A stretch of 64,000 nucleotides of DNA from Rhodococcus sp. ARC_M5 (GTDB lineage: Bacteria; Actinomycetota; Actinomycetes; Mycobacteriales; Mycobacteriaceae): NCBI RefSeq assembly GCF_022810405.1, contig NZ_JALGQE010000010.1, positions 62,001 through 126,000 of the forward strand, written 5' to 3'. The notes below the pieces were generated by a model. It was not told where the DNA came from. It did no database searches and worked only from the letters and a program-made list of their open reading frames with translations. This document shows positions 33,823 to 43,082 of the stretch, piece after piece. Position 1 is the stretch's first letter, and each line of letters begins with the position of its first letter. A program made the position numbers and the translations under genes.

Positions 33823-35103
33823 GTGCCGATCAGTAGTCGAATTGCAGGATTCAAAGACTTGTCACCGGTGGAACGTCGCCGCGCACTGTCGGATCGCACC
33901 GGCCTCGATTTCTCGACGTTCGCCTCACTGGACCCCACCACAGGATTGTCCGTAGAGCAGGCCGACCACATGGTCGAGAACGTTGTCGGTGTGCTCGGCA
34001 TCCCCGTGGGCATTGCCACCAACCTAGTGGTCAACGACCGCGAGTATCTGGTGCCCATGGCAACCGAGGAGCCCTCGGTCGTGGCGGCCGCCAGCAACGC
34101 GGCCCGGATGACTCGTCCGCGCGGCGGTTTCACTGTCTCGCACACCGGCCCGGTCATGCAGGCACAGATTCAGTTGCTCGATGTGCAGGATCCCGAGGCG
34201 GCTCGACTCCGGATTCTCGAAGCCCGTGACGACATCCTCTCGTTGTGCAACGCACAGGATCCGACTCTCGTCCGATTCGGCGGCGGAGCCCGTGACCTCA
34301 CGGTCCGCGTCCTTTCCACCCGCACGGGAATTCATGTCGTTGTACACATCGTCGTCGACGTACGAGATGCCATGGGTGCCAATGCGGTCAACACGATGGC
34401 CGAGGCAGTAGCACCGCGTGTCGCCGACATCGCGGGCGGCCGGTCGCTGTTGCGAATTCTCACCAACAAGGCAGACCTCCGCATCACACGGGCCCGTGCA
34501 GTGTTCGATCGCGACCTGCTGGGCGGGCCGGAAGTGGTGGACAACATCATCCATGCCTCTGCATTCGCAGAAGCGGATCCTTACCGCGCCGCGACTCACA
34601 ACAAAGGCATCATGAACGGGATCAGCGCGGTGGTGCTGGCCACCGGAAACGACACCCGCGCTGTCGAGGCCGGGTGTCATTCGCACGCCGTCGGTGCCGA
34701 CGGCCGCTATACGGCACTCTCGCATTTCGAGAAAACAGCGGACGGCCACCTGTCTGGAACGCTGGAAGTCCCCATGGCCGTCGGCCTTGTCGGAGGTGCC
34801 ACAAAGGCACACCCGGTTGCACGGACGGCAATCGAAATCCTCGGTGTCACGTCGTCGACCGAACTGGCATCGGTGATCGCCGCCGTCGGATTGGCCCAGA
34901 ATTTGGGAGCATGTCGGGCGTTGTCTGCGGAGGGCATACAACAGGGTCACATGAGACTGCATGCAAGAACCGTTGCTGTCACCGCCGGTGCGACGGCAGA
35001 CGAATTGGACGATGTCGTACAGCGGTTGATCGGCGACCGATCGATTCGCGTCGAGCACGCCGAACTGGTTCTCGGAGAACTACGCAACGGCAGCTTGGTA
35101 TGA
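33823..35103 (+). CDS. mvaA: Hydroxymethylglutaryl-CoA reductase, degradative (class II)
   Basis: This 426-residue enzyme would interconvert mevalonate and HMG-CoA with NAD(H); in catabolism it runs toward HMG-CoA. It matches Pseudomonas mevalonii MvaA along its length. The catalytic Glu is in MATEEPSVVAA (Glu83 in both), the Lys is in THNKGIMNG, the Asp is in TGNDTRAVEAG and the C-terminal flap His is in GHMRLHAR. The VDVRDAMGAN segment is also kept. A frame starting at 33715 exists, but the GTG at 33823 follows GGAGG and begins where homology begins. The stop overlaps the HMG-CoA lyase start. Confidence 0.92.
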   Translation: MPISSRIAGFKDLSPVERRRALSDRTGLDFSTFASLDPTTGLSVEQADHMVENVVGVLGIPVGIATNLVVNDREYLVPMATEEPSVVAAASNAARMTRPRGGFTVSHTGPVMQAQIQLLDVQDPEAARLRILEARDDILSLCNAQDPTLVRFGGGARDLTVRVLSTRTGIHVVVHIVVDVRDAMGANAVNTMAEAVAPRVADIAGGRSLLRILTNKADLRITRARAVFDRDLLGGPEVVDNIIHASAFAEADPYRAATHNKGIMNGISAVVLATGNDTRAVEAGCHSHAVGADGRYTALSHFEKTADGHLSGTLEVPMAVGLVGGATKAHPVARTAIEILGVTSSTELASVIAAVGLAQNLGACRALSAEGIQQGHMRLHARTVAVTAGATADELDDVVQRLIGDRSIRVEHAELVLGELRNGSLV

Positions 35104-36104
35104 CGCCGGTTCCCGACGCCGCGCGTAGCCCGCGACCTGACGTTCATCGTGATCCGGCGTTACCCGCAGCAGTGCGCGTCTACGAAGTCGGTCCACGCGA
35201 CGGTTTGCAGGCCGAGCCCCACATCGTGCCGACCGCGACGAAGGTCGAGTTCTGCCGACGACTCGTTGCAGCCGGCGTGACGAATCTCGAACTCACCAGC
35301 TTCGTCTCTCCTCGTTGGGTGCCGCAACTCGTCGATGCCGAAGATGTGATGGCACAAGCGAACTTGCCGCAGTCAGTCCGTCAGGTTGTGCTGGCCCCCA
35401 ACGCACGCGGGCTGGATCGAGCACTGACATCCGGAGCCTCCGAGATCGCCGTGTTCGTCAGCGCAACCGAGACATTCGCCCAGAACAACCTCGGTACATC
35501 CGTTGCCCATTCCTTGTCCATGGCCGAGACCGTTGTTGCAGGTGCCGCGGCAGCCGGCGCAGCCACTCGCGGATACGTCTCCATGTGCTTCGGCGACCCG
35601 TGGGAAGGGTCGGTGGATCCCGTACGCGTCGCCGATGTCGCCGAACGATTGATCCAGATGGGGGTGGGTTCGGTGTCACTGGGTGACACGATCGGAGTCG
35701 CGACGCCCGCGCACTTACATGCTGTGCTCGACGCTGTTGTCGAACGCGGCATTGCCGTCGAGCAGATTGCCCTGCATCTACACGACACCTACGGGCAGGC
35801 ACTCACCAACGTCTACGCCGGACTCTTGGCTGGGGTAACCGAATTCGACTCGTCTGCAGGAGGTTTGGGCCGCTGCCCGTACGCCCGCGGTGCCACAGGG
35901 AATCTGGCCACCGAGGATCTCGTGTGGATGCTCGACGGACTCGGCATCGACACCGGGATCGACCTCCACGCCATGGCCGACGTATCCGTATGGCTCGCAG
36001 AGCGCCTGGACCGGCCGAGCACGTCGGCAGTCGTTCGAGCTCTGTCCGCAGCACGCACCGGTGCTCCGCAGCACGGCAACACAACGCTCTCACCCATCCG
36101 CTGA
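35100..36104 (+). CDS. mvaB: Hydroxymethylglutaryl-CoA lyase
   Basis: This is a 334-residue TIM-barrel lyase of the HMGL/isopropylmalate synthase family, which cleaves HMG-CoA to acetoacetate and acetyl-CoA. The metal and substrate site is PRDGLQ near residue 28. SFVSPRWVPQ follows near 63 and HLHDTYGQ near 222 supplies metal-binding histidines. The catalytic cysteine loop is GGLGRCPY near 255. About 20 extra residues precede the barrel. ATG 35100 overlaps the reductase stop (ATGA). Together with mvaA it forms the core of a mevalonate-breakdown pathway. Confidence 0.9.
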   Translation: MTPVPDAARSPRPDVHRDPALPAAVRVYEVGPRDGLQAEPHIVPTATKVEFCRRLVAAGVTNLELTSFVSPRWVPQLVDAEDVMAQANLPQSVRQVVLAPNARGLDRALTSGASEIAVFVSATETFAQNNLGTSVAHSLSMAETVVAGAAAAGAATRGYVSMCFGDPWEGSVDPVRVADVAERLIQMGVGSVSLGDTIGVATPAHLHAVLDAVVERGIAVEQIALHLHDTYGQALTNVYAGLLAGVTEFDSSAGGLGRCPYARGATGNLATEDLVWMLDGLGIDTGIDLHAMADVSVWLAERLDRPSTSAVVRALSAARTGAPQHGNTTLSPIR

Positions 36105-36127
36105 TTGCATCTCCCCTAGGAACTGAC

Positions 36128-37486
36128 ATGTCCAACACCCAAGGCCTCCCCGAGGCCGACGCCAAAACCAAAGAGCAGCGCCGCCATGCCGTCATCGGCA
36201 GCTCGGTGGGCACCATCATCGAGTGGTACGACTTCACCCTCTACGGCCTCGCTTCGGCACTGGTGTTCGCGCCGTTGTTCTTTCCCGGTGCGGGAGATCT
36301 CGCCGGCATGCTGGGCGCGTTCGCTGCATTCGCAGTCGGGTTCGGCGCACGGCCCATCGGCGGTCTGATCTTCGCGCACTACGGTGACCGCGTCGGACGC
36401 AAGATGACGCTCCTGGTCACCTTGATGATGATGGGCGTCGCAACGACGTTCATCGGGCTCCTCCCCACAGCCGAATCCATCGGCGTCTGGGCACCTATCC
36501 TGCTCATCGTGCTGCGTATCTTCCAAGGTGCAGGAGCCGGTGCCGAATTCGCAGGTGCCATGACCATGGCCAGCGAATCCTCCGACCCCCAACGCCGCGC
36601 GTACACTGCCGGATTCCCCGGTGCCTCGGTCTATATCGGAATGGCACTGGCAACAACAACATTCGCCCTGCTCACCTTGCTGCCGGATGAACAGTTCCTG
36701 TCGTGGGGCTGGCGTGTCCCCTTCATTGCCAGCGCCGTGATCGTCGCGTTCGCACTGTATTTCCGTTTGCGTGTCACCGAGACCGCCGCATTCGAGGAGG
36801 CCGAGAAAGACGGTGCCGTGATGAACTCCCCGTTGGCCGGGGCCATCAAGAACCACTGGCGCGTACTGATCTGCGGCATGGCCCTGTTCACGTTCACGCT
36901 GCCGTGGGTCTACATCGTGCAGACGTTCTCGGTCTCCTACGTCACCGGTACGCTCACCGTCAATCCGACAGCGGCATTGGTCGCCTTGATCGTCGCAGAG
37001 CTACTGACCATCCCTGCCACTCTGTACTTCGGCAAACTGGCGGACCGCATTGGCCGCAAACCAGTTCTCCTCGGCGCGGCCGTGTTCGGCATCGTCCTCT
37101 CCTTCCCGCTGTTCTGGCTGTACGGGACCGAGAACATTCTGCTGGTCGGTGTCGGCCTGGTCCTCGGTCTCGCGATCATCCAGGGCGCAACGATCGGCGT
37201 CTCCGCTGCGCTACTCGCCGAGATCTTCCCGACGAATGCTCGCTGGAGCGGTATCGCAATCTCTCGTGAAATCCCGGCAGCCGCAGTCGGCGGTACCGCG
37301 CCTCTCGTCGCCACGGCACTCGTCGCGACATCCGGCGGAAGCCCTTGGCTGGTAGGCGCATACCTGATGGGGCTCAGCATCATCGGATTGATCGGAATCG
37401 CATTCCTGCCCGAAACTTTGCCCTCGAAGGTCGACGCAGACACACTGGATCCCATCATGGTCGCGGACGTCGAACCCGTCAGCTGA
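36128..37486 (+). CDS. MFS transporter, metabolite:H+ symporter (MHS/ShiA-like)
   Basis: This 452-residue carrier has 12 predicted membrane helices. The MHS-family start is GTIIEWYDF near residue 30, the loop-2 motif GDRVGRK near 90, RIFQGAGAGAEFAGA near 135 and GKLADRIGRKP near 300. It is a proton symporter for an organic acid such as mevalonate, citrate or a related compound. It lies 23 bp after mvaB in the same operon, so uptake of the pathway substrate is the obvious role. Confidence 0.85.
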   Translation: MSNTQGLPEADAKTKEQRRHAVIGSSVGTIIEWYDFTLYGLASALVFAPLFFPGAGDLAGMLGAFAAFAVGFGARPIGGLIFAHYGDRVGRKMTLLVTLMMMGVATTFIGLLPTAESIGVWAPILLIVLRIFQGAGAGAEFAGAMTMASESSDPQRRAYTAGFPGASVYIGMALATTTFALLTLLPDEQFLSWGWRVPFIASAVIVAFALYFRLRVTETAAFEEAEKDGAVMNSPLAGAIKNHWRVLICGMALFTFTLPWVYIVQTFSVSYVTGTLTVNPTAALVALIVAELLTIPATLYFGKLADRIGRKPVLLGAAVFGIVLSFPLFWLYGTENILLVGVGLVLGLAIIQGATIGVSAALLAEIFPTNARWSGIAISREIPAAAVGGTAPLVATALVATSGGSPWLVGAYLMGLSIIGLIGIAFLPETLPSKVDADTLDPIMVADVEPVS

Positions 37487-37515
37487 TCTGCACCGAGAAT
37501 CAACGGAAGAGAATT

Positions 37516-38751
37516 ATGACTTCGCTAGCTCCCGACTTCGTAGGCGACGCCGGATCCTTGTCCGGCGTGGTGGTACTCGATCTATCCCACGTGCTGGCCG
37601 GCGCATATGCAGCTCAGATGTTTGCCGACTTCGGCGCAACCGTGATCAAGATCGAGAACCCGACAGGTCCCGACGTAGCTCGCGGCTTCCCGCCGTACCT
37701 GAAGACCGACGACGACGAGTTCAGCGCCTATTACGCCCAGTACAACCGAGGCAAGCTGGGCCTGACGCTCGATCTGCGTGCCGACGAGGGCAAAGCCGTT
37801 CTGAAGGACCTGGTGGCCAAGGCCGACGTACTGATCGAGAACTTCCGGCCCGGCACAACCAAGAAATTGGGAATCGACTACGCCGTGTTGGCCGAGATCA
37901 ATCCCAGGCTCGTCTACCTCGCTATTTCCGGGTACGGCCAAACAGGCTCTCGCAGCACACGTCCGGCGTTCGACAATACTGCGCAGGCGGCGGGCGGATT
38001 GTGGTCGATGAACGGTCAGGTAGGCGAGGATCCCGTGCGCGTCGGGGTCACCATCGGAGACCTCTCGGCAACCATGTTCGGTGTGATCGGCGCACTCACG
38101 GCGCTACGCCACGCGGAGCGGACCGGAGTCGGTCAGCTCGTGGACGTCGCCCAGGTCGACAGCATCGTGGCGATGACAGAAACAGCCGTTGTCGACTACA
38201 CCGTCGACGGTAAGACGGCAGTGCCATCAGGAAACAAACATGCCTGGGTGAGACCGTACGAACTGTTCCCCTGCGCCGACGGGCAGGTGTTCTTCGGTGG
38301 CTACACCGACAAGCTGTGGAACGCCAGCTGCGAACTGTTCGGTACACCGGAGGCTGCGGTCGATCCCGAGATCGACACCATGCGAAAGAGATTCGATCCC
38401 GACGTCTATGAGCGCAGAGTCAAGCCGCTGATCATCAGCTGGTTCGACGGACGAAAGCGATCCGAACTCGAAGACCTCGCTGGAGCAGTCATCCCGCTCA
38501 CTGCCATCAAGAACATCGGTGAGGTGGTGGACGACGAGGGCACCGCGGAACGTGACATGATCGTCGAAGCCGACTACGGGAAGTTCGGCACACTCCGAAT
38601 GTTCGGGCAACCCATCAAGATGGGCGTTACTCCCGCGAACCCTGCACGCAGAGCGAACGGACTTGGTGAGCACACTGACTCGGTCCTCGCAGGATTGGCC
38701 GGGTACTCCGCGGAACGAATAGCCGACCTGCGCAATGATGGCGTCGTCTGA
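37516..38751 (+). CDS. CaiB/BaiF-type CoA-transferase (family III)
   Basis: This is a 411-residue family III CoA-transferase. DLSHVLAGAYAAQMFADFGA near residue 22 begins the fold, KIENPTGPD near 45 follows, and NRGKLGLTLDL near 80 is typical. The catalytic Asp is expected in GVTIGDLSA near 178. It moves CoA from a donor such as succinyl-CoA to a carboxylic acid. It is in the operon with a MaoC-like hydratase, the MFS carrier and HMG-CoA lyase. Substrates could be mevalonate, itaconate, 3-methylglutaconate or mesaconate. This is not the same as the paralogue at 43079. Confidence 0.85.
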   Translation: MTSLAPDFVGDAGSLSGVVVLDLSHVLAGAYAAQMFADFGATVIKIENPTGPDVARGFPPYLKTDDDEFSAYYAQYNRGKLGLTLDLRADEGKAVLKDLVAKADVLIENFRPGTTKKLGIDYAVLAEINPRLVYLAISGYGQTGSRSTRPAFDNTAQAAGGLWSMNGQVGEDPVRVGVTIGDLSATMFGVIGALTALRHAERTGVGQLVDVAQVDSIVAMTETAVVDYTVDGKTAVPSGNKHAWVRPYELFPCADGQVFFGGYTDKLWNASCELFGTPEAAVDPEIDTMRKRFDPDVYERRVKPLIISWFDGRKRSELEDLAGAVIPLTAIKNIGEVVDDEGTAERDMIVEADYGKFGTLRMFGQPIKMGVTPANPARRANGLGEHTDSVLAGLAGYSAERIADLRNDGVV

Positions 38752-39560
38752 TGGCAGTGGTCCGCACCGACGAGATAGGACTTACCCCCGCACTCGCCTA
38801 CCGGGGAACATTCGCTGCTGATGCGGCAGAGCCGAACCCAAGCGGTGAGCTTCCTCCAGGATGGGAGGGGATCTACTTTCCATTCGACGCCGAACTGGAC
38901 GCGCTCCGGCCCGACGGCTCCCCAGCCGACGACGGAGTGCTACCGGTAGTCGATCTGCCTCGACGCATGTACGCGGGCGAGGACACCGTCTTTCACCGGC
39001 CGATCCACTACGGCGATGCTGTAGAGCAAACAGTGACGGCCGGCTCGATCACTGAAAAACAGGGGCGCGGTGGACGCCTTGTATTCGCCGATGTAGAACG
39101 CACCTACAGAGTGGATGGCGAACTCGCGATATCGAGTGTCTGGCACGACGTGTTTCTCGACGCCGCGAAGCCCGGTGACACGGCCAAGCCCCCGACACCA
39201 GCACCTGACGTCGAGTGGTTGTGGTCGGAACCGCTTGTTCTCGATTCACGGCAATTGTTCAGGTACTCGGCGATGACCTTCAATACTCACCGCGTTCACT
39301 ACGACCGAGACTGGGCACGATCGATCGAAGGACTCGATGATCTACTGGTGCACGGGCCCCTGATACGAATGCTGCTGCTGGACTTTGCGCTTCGATCACA
39401 GACTGCTGCGCGGCCGCGCAGCTTTTCCATTCAGATGCAAGCACCGATGTTCGTCGATGCTGCTGTCCGCATGGTGGGTAACGAGACCGACAGCGGTAGC
39501 GAAGTATTCCTGCTGGACTCCGAGGATGGAGTACTGGCTCGCGGGAGTGTCGACACCTGA
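38751..39560 (+). CDS. MaoC-like/FAS1-like enoyl-CoA hydratase (mesaconyl- or itaconyl-CoA hydratase type)
   Basis: This 269-residue double hot-dog protein has its catalytic C-terminal half near residue 180, with TFNTHRVHYDRDWA as the hydratase motif. Family relatives include mesaconyl-C4-CoA hydratase and FAS1-like dehydratases. The ATG overlaps the CoA-transferase stop by one base. With that transferase it could turn an unsaturated C5 or C6 diacid into a hydroxy-acyl-CoA for HMG-CoA lyase or the CitE-type lyase encoded next door. That combination is inference. Confidence 0.78.
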   Translation: MAVVRTDEIGLTPALAYRGTFAADAAEPNPSGELPPGWEGIYFPFDAELDALRPDGSPADDGVLPVVDLPRRMYAGEDTVFHRPIHYGDAVEQTVTAGSITEKQGRGGRLVFADVERTYRVDGELAISSVWHDVFLDAAKPGDTAKPPTPAPDVEWLWSEPLVLDSRQLFRYSAMTFNTHRVHYDRDWARSIEGLDDLLVHGPLIRMLLLDFALRSQTAARPRSFSIQMQAPMFVDAAVRMVGNETDSGSEVFLLDSEDGVLARGSVDT

Positions 39561-39645
39561 GGTACCCGGAGTCCCCGATCGCCTCATCCGGCACCGTGTA
39601 CAAATCCTATGGCGCAGCCGACGCGGTGCGAACGACGCCTCGAAC

Positions 39646-39697
39646 CGGTGGGGCCACCGCGAGCGTCGGGCTTCGCACCGCTTTCGACTGATGTCAG
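39646..39697 (+). pseudogene. 3' fragment of the DUF6941-like gene
   Basis: This 50-bp stretch reproduces the end of the gene at 17666, including the stop codon context. A run of 33 bases, from CCGGTGGGGCC to GTCGGGCTTCGCA, is identical to that copy, then three changes follow. It is closer to copy 1 than to copy 2, which differs inside that run. It lies between the convergent hydratase and CitE-like genes, and its last bases overlap the CitE stop. No upstream part of the gene remains, so this is a relic. Confidence 0.75.
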
Positions 39698-40527
39698 GTC
39701 CTGATTGTCTCCCGCGCGGCTCCTCGCTCCACCACTCGGCGAGCAGTTCGGGCCACAGCCTCGTCGATCAGGAATCCCTTGCTGTCCACGGCCACTCCTG
39801 AGGTGGCATGTTCCAGGTCTGCCAGCAATTCCTCTGCTTCCCGTACCTGGTCTTCGGACGGCACGAACACCCTTCGCACAGGCGCGAGTTGAGCCGGATG
39901 AATACACGCACGGCCGACAAAACCGAGACCGGCCAGGGTGCGCGTATCAGCCTCGAACGCATCCGCATCGCGGAAGTTACGCGAGACAGCAGCAGGCGGC
40001 GGATCGATTTCTGCCGCCACGCTGGCTGCCACCACCTGAGCACGCGCGAATGACAGTGACTCCGCGGAACCGTCGACGCCCAGATCCGCGGCGAGGTCCA
40101 CTTCCCCGATTTGGAGAAACTTGACCCGAGGCGCACGAGCAATCTCGAGAGCCGCGAACACCCCGGCGGCCGTCTCGATGAGGGGCGAGACCACCGCGCT
40201 GCTGCCACTCAGTAGAGCATCGGCCTGCTCCACCTCGCGAGCAGACGACACCTTGGGCAGCCAAATGCCGGTCAGGTTCGGGTGCAACACCGCTCGAATA
40301 TCGTTCTCCTGCAATGGCCCTGGGTTCACCCGCACCCAGATCTGCACGTCGCCCGGATCGCAGGCAGCAACCCACTCGGCCACCGTCGCGCGGGCGTGAT
40401 CCTTGTTCGCCGCAGTGACGGCGTCCTCGAGATCCAACACCACCGCGTCGGTGCCCGATGCCAGTGCTTTGTCGAAGCGCTCCGGGACGTCCCCGGGAAC
40501 GTAGAGGTAGGTCAGAGCCGTCCTCAT
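39694..40527 (-). CDS. CitE-like/HpcH-HpaI family CoA-thioester lyase
   Basis: This 277-residue TIM-barrel lyase has the citrate-lyase-beta landmarks: LYVPGDVPERFDKALASGTDA in the N-terminal region, VVLDLEDAV near residue 28, WVRVNP near 63, the metal-binding Glu in SPLIETAAG near 117 and the Asp in IGEVDLAADLG near 142. Relatives cleave citramalyl-CoA or malyl-CoA to acetyl-CoA and pyruvate or glyoxylate. It is the last gene of the minus-strand MaoC, CoA-transferase, PrpD, acyl-CoA dehydrogenase operon, with a 4-bp overlap. That context fits citramalyl-CoA cleavage in itaconate-type catabolism. Confidence 0.85.
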   Translation of the reverse strand: MRTALTYLYVPGDVPERFDKALASGTDAVVLDLEDAVTAANKDHARATVAEWVAACDPGDVQIWVRVNPGPLQENDIRAVLHPNLTGIWLPKVSSAREVEQADALLSGSSAVVSPLIETAAGVFAALEIARAPRVKFLQIGEVDLAADLGVDGSAESLSFARAQVVAASVAAEIDPPPAAVSRNFRDADAFEADTRTLAGLGFVGRACIHPAQLAPVRRVFVPSEDQVREAEELLADLEHATSGVAVDSKGFLIDEAVARTARRVVERGAARETIRT

Positions 40528-41687
40528 CCGATGACGCCCGTGCCCGCGACGAGAGACTTCGCGATGACAGTCCGCATGATGTCGTTGGTGCCCTCACCGA
40601 TGGCCATGAGCGGGGCGTCGCGGTAGAGGCGCTCGACGACGAACTCGGTGGAATAGCCGTAGCCACCGTGGATACGCATGGCTTCGAGGCTGGCGGTGAT
40701 GGCGGCCTCGGAGGCGAAGTACTTCGCCATGCCGGCCTCCATGTCCACCCGCTTACCCGAATCCGCCTGTGATGCAGCCCAGTACGTCATCAGACGTGCA
40801 GCCTGCAGCTGGGTCGCGATGTCGGCGATCTTGAGCTGGATGGCCTGGAACTCGGCGATGGGCTGACCGAATGCGGTGCGCTGCTTCGCGTATTCGAGCG
40901 CAGCATCATAGGCGGCCTGAGCGATACCGACACTCCGTCCGGCGATGTTGAGGCGACCGATCTCGAGACCGGACAGTGCTTGCTGCAAACCACGACCCTC
41001 CACACCACCGAGAACCGCGTCGACGGGAACGCGCACATCGGTGAACGTGATCTCACACGACTCGGTGCCCTTGTAACCGAGCTTGCCCATGTCGCGCTGC
41101 ACCTCGAAACCGTCGGTCGTGGTGTCGATCAGCAGCAGCGACATGCCCTTGTGAGCCGGCGTGGTCGTGGTGTCGGTCTTCACCAGCACCGGAAGCACAT
41201 TCGCGTGGCGTGCGTTGGTGATCCACGTCTTGGCACCGTTGACGACGTAGTGGTCGCCGTCGCGCTTGGCGGTGGTCTTGATCCCCTGCAGGTCGGTGCC
41301 GGCACCGGGCTCGGTCAGACCGACGCCCGTTCGCCACTCACCGGACGCGAGCTTGGGCAGCAGAGTCTTCTTCTGCTCCTCGGTGCCGTGCTTGCCGATC
41401 ATCCAGCACGACAGGTTGTGGCTGCCGAGAATGCCGGCGACGCCCATCCATCCGCGGGCCAGCTCCTCGTACACCAGGGTGAACGAGACCTTGTCGAGGT
41501 CGAGGCCGCCGTACTCCTCAGGCGTCGTGATCCCGAACAGGCCCATGGCCTTCATGTGCTCGACGATCTCCGTGGGGTATCGGCCCGTCTTCTCCCACTC
41601 GTTCGCGACGGGGATGATTTCCTTGTCGACGAAGGTGCGCAATGCTTTCCGGAAGGCCGTCTGCTGCTCGTCGTACGTGAAGTCCAT
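40524..41687 (-). CDS. Acyl-CoA dehydrogenase
   Basis: This is a 387-residue FAD-dependent enzyme that oxidises an acyl-CoA at C2-C3. Flavin-binding regions are GVGLTEPGAGTDLQG near residue 117 and KTWITNARHANV near 153. The substrate-binding QAAYDAALEYAKQR segment is near 250 and IGEGTNDIMR near 368 supplies the catalytic Glu. It resembles short/branched-chain and glutaryl/methylsuccinyl-type members. The gene lies 24 bp downstream of the MmgE/PrpD gene and overlaps the CitE-like gene by 4 bp. Confidence 0.88.
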   Translation of the reverse strand: MDFTYDEQQTAFRKALRTFVDKEIIPVANEWEKTGRYPTEIVEHMKAMGLFGITTPEEYGGLDLDKVSFTLVYEELARGWMGVAGILGSHNLSCWMIGKHGTEEQKKTLLPKLASGEWRTGVGLTEPGAGTDLQGIKTTAKRDGDHYVVNGAKTWITNARHANVLPVLVKTDTTTTPAHKGMSLLLIDTTTDGFEVQRDMGKLGYKGTESCEITFTDVRVPVDAVLGGVEGRGLQQALSGLEIGRLNIAGRSVGIAQAAYDAALEYAKQRTAFGQPIAEFQAIQLKIADIATQLQAARLMTYWAASQADSGKRVDMEAGMAKYFASEAAITASLEAMRIHGGYGYSTEFVVERLYRDAPLMAIGEGTNDIMRTVIAKSLVAGTGVIG

Positions 41688-41711
41688 GATGATGTCCTGT
41701 CGGTTGAAGTG

Positions 41712-43082
41712 TCAGGGTGCCGGCGCGATGGCTGCGGCGAGATCGAGAATGGCGGTCAAGTCGGTTTCGTCGACCAACCCGAGGACGCGGTCGGCCAGCT
41801 CGGTGGCACGAGAGTCGTTGCCGCAGTTGCCGAGAAACTTCTCCAGCAGACGGTCGTCGCTCAGCGGGAACCCGGCGGATCCCTGACTGCCGCCGACGGA
41901 GGCGTCGAGCACTCGTCCGTCGGTGAGCGTGAGAACCGCCCTGCCCGACGCGGCCGCCGCGGGAACCTCGGACGGGAGGTTCGTCACCCGTACTTTGCGG
42001 GCGGTGACCAGGACGTCCTCGCGTCCGATGGATTCGTCGGTGTACGTCGAGACGGTGATCGCTCCGTCGTGCAGCAACGCAGCCACACTCCACGGGAGGT
42101 CGAACTTGCCGTCGTAGGTACTGCGCGGCGACGCGACGCCGGTGTTGGGTCCGCACACGAACGGACTCGAATCGGGGTGAACGAACACCTCGATATCGGC
42201 CACGTCGCTTGCTTGAACCGCCCTGTCCCCGAGCGCCTCCGTCACTGCGTCGAGCGTCACGTGCATCAGCTGACAACTCGGATACGGCTTGATGCCGATC
42301 CGGGTGGCTTCCCACCGCGTGCCGAGTCCGTCCGTCAGTGCCGCGAAGTTCGTCGGCCGATCGGTCAGCGCTGCGTAAATTCCGCGTCGACCTTCGAGAA
42401 CCGACGACGGACCGGTCGCACCGGCGGCCGCGAGTCTAGCAGCCAGAACACCGTTCATGCTCGCCGATCCGGGGTGCAGCGCCTTGGTGTCGGCGTCGGT
42501 ATCGAGAAACTCGAGCAGCCCCGAGCTGGACGATCCAGCGATGCCAAGAGCGTTGACCAACGTCTCGGTGTCGAACTTCGAGAGGTGTCCGGCTACGAGC
42601 GCGGCCGTCAACGGTCCCACCGCTGCCGTGGCATGCACGCCGCGAGCGTGGAATCCGTGCGGACTGACTTCACCGAGGCGACAGGCGGTTTCGAGACCGA
42701 GAGCCGCGGCGGTCAGCACATCTGCACCCGAGGCCGATACCTGCTGTCCGACGGCGAATGCCGCAGGAAGCGATACCGCCGTCGCGTGGACCAGTGCGCC
42801 CGCATGCGTGTCGTCGAAATCCAGAGAGTGCAGCATCACCCCGGTCGCGAAGGCGGCTGCCGGCGCGGACAGTCCGCGAGTACCAGTGAGTGGCCGGGCT
42901 TCCTGCGGCCCGCCCAGGGCGTCGGCCACCGTCCAGCCCGGTCGGCCATAGCCGAGACGTTGGGCCGCAACGGTATTGCCGACGCCGTCGAGTAGGTGAC
43001 GCGCGGCCGCGTGTCGGACGTCCTCGGACAGATCGGCAACGGTGACACCCGATGCCCACTCCGCCAGGATCGTCGAGGTCAC
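41712..43082 (-). CDS. MmgE/PrpD family protein, copy 1
   Basis: This 456-residue protein belongs to the family of 2-methylcitrate dehydratase (PrpD), cis-aconitate decarboxylase and iminodisuccinate epimerase. Landmarks are GYGRPGWTVADALGG near residue 44, HSLDFDDTHAGALVH near 82 with the conserved DDTH, and IKPYPSCQLMH near 265 with SCQLMH. The reaction cannot be assigned within the family. The GTG start at 43082 overlaps the CoA-transferase stop by 4 bp. A close paralogue lies at 54359. A longer frame running upstream is only the shadow of the CoA-transferase gene. Confidence 0.85.
   Translation of the reverse strand: MTSTILAEWASGVTVADLSEDVRHAAARHLLDGVGNTVAAQRLGYGRPGWTVADALGGPQEARPLTGTRGLSAPAAAFATGVMLHSLDFDDTHAGALVHATAVSLPAAFAVGQQVSASGADVLTAAALGLETACRLGEVSPHGFHARGVHATAAVGPLTAALVAGHLSKFDTETLVNALGIAGSSSSGLLEFLDTDADTKALHPGSASMNGVLAARLAAAGATGPSSVLEGRRGIYAALTDRPTNFAALTDGLGTRWEATRIGIKPYPSCQLMHVTLDAVTEALGDRAVQASDVADIEVFVHPDSSPFVCGPNTGVASPRSTYDGKFDLPWSVAALLHDGAITVSTYTDESIGREDVLVTARKVRVTNLPSEVPAAAASGRAVLTLTDGRVLDASVGGSQGSAGFPLSDDRLLEKFLGNCGNDSRATELADRVLGLVDETDLTAILDLAAAIAPAP

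Noticed and set aside
34674-36104. A longer HMG-CoA lyase start at 34674
   Set aside because: The extension overlaps the HMG-CoA reductase gene and is Arg-rich without homology; the ATG at 35100 overlaps the reductase stop and fits the family.
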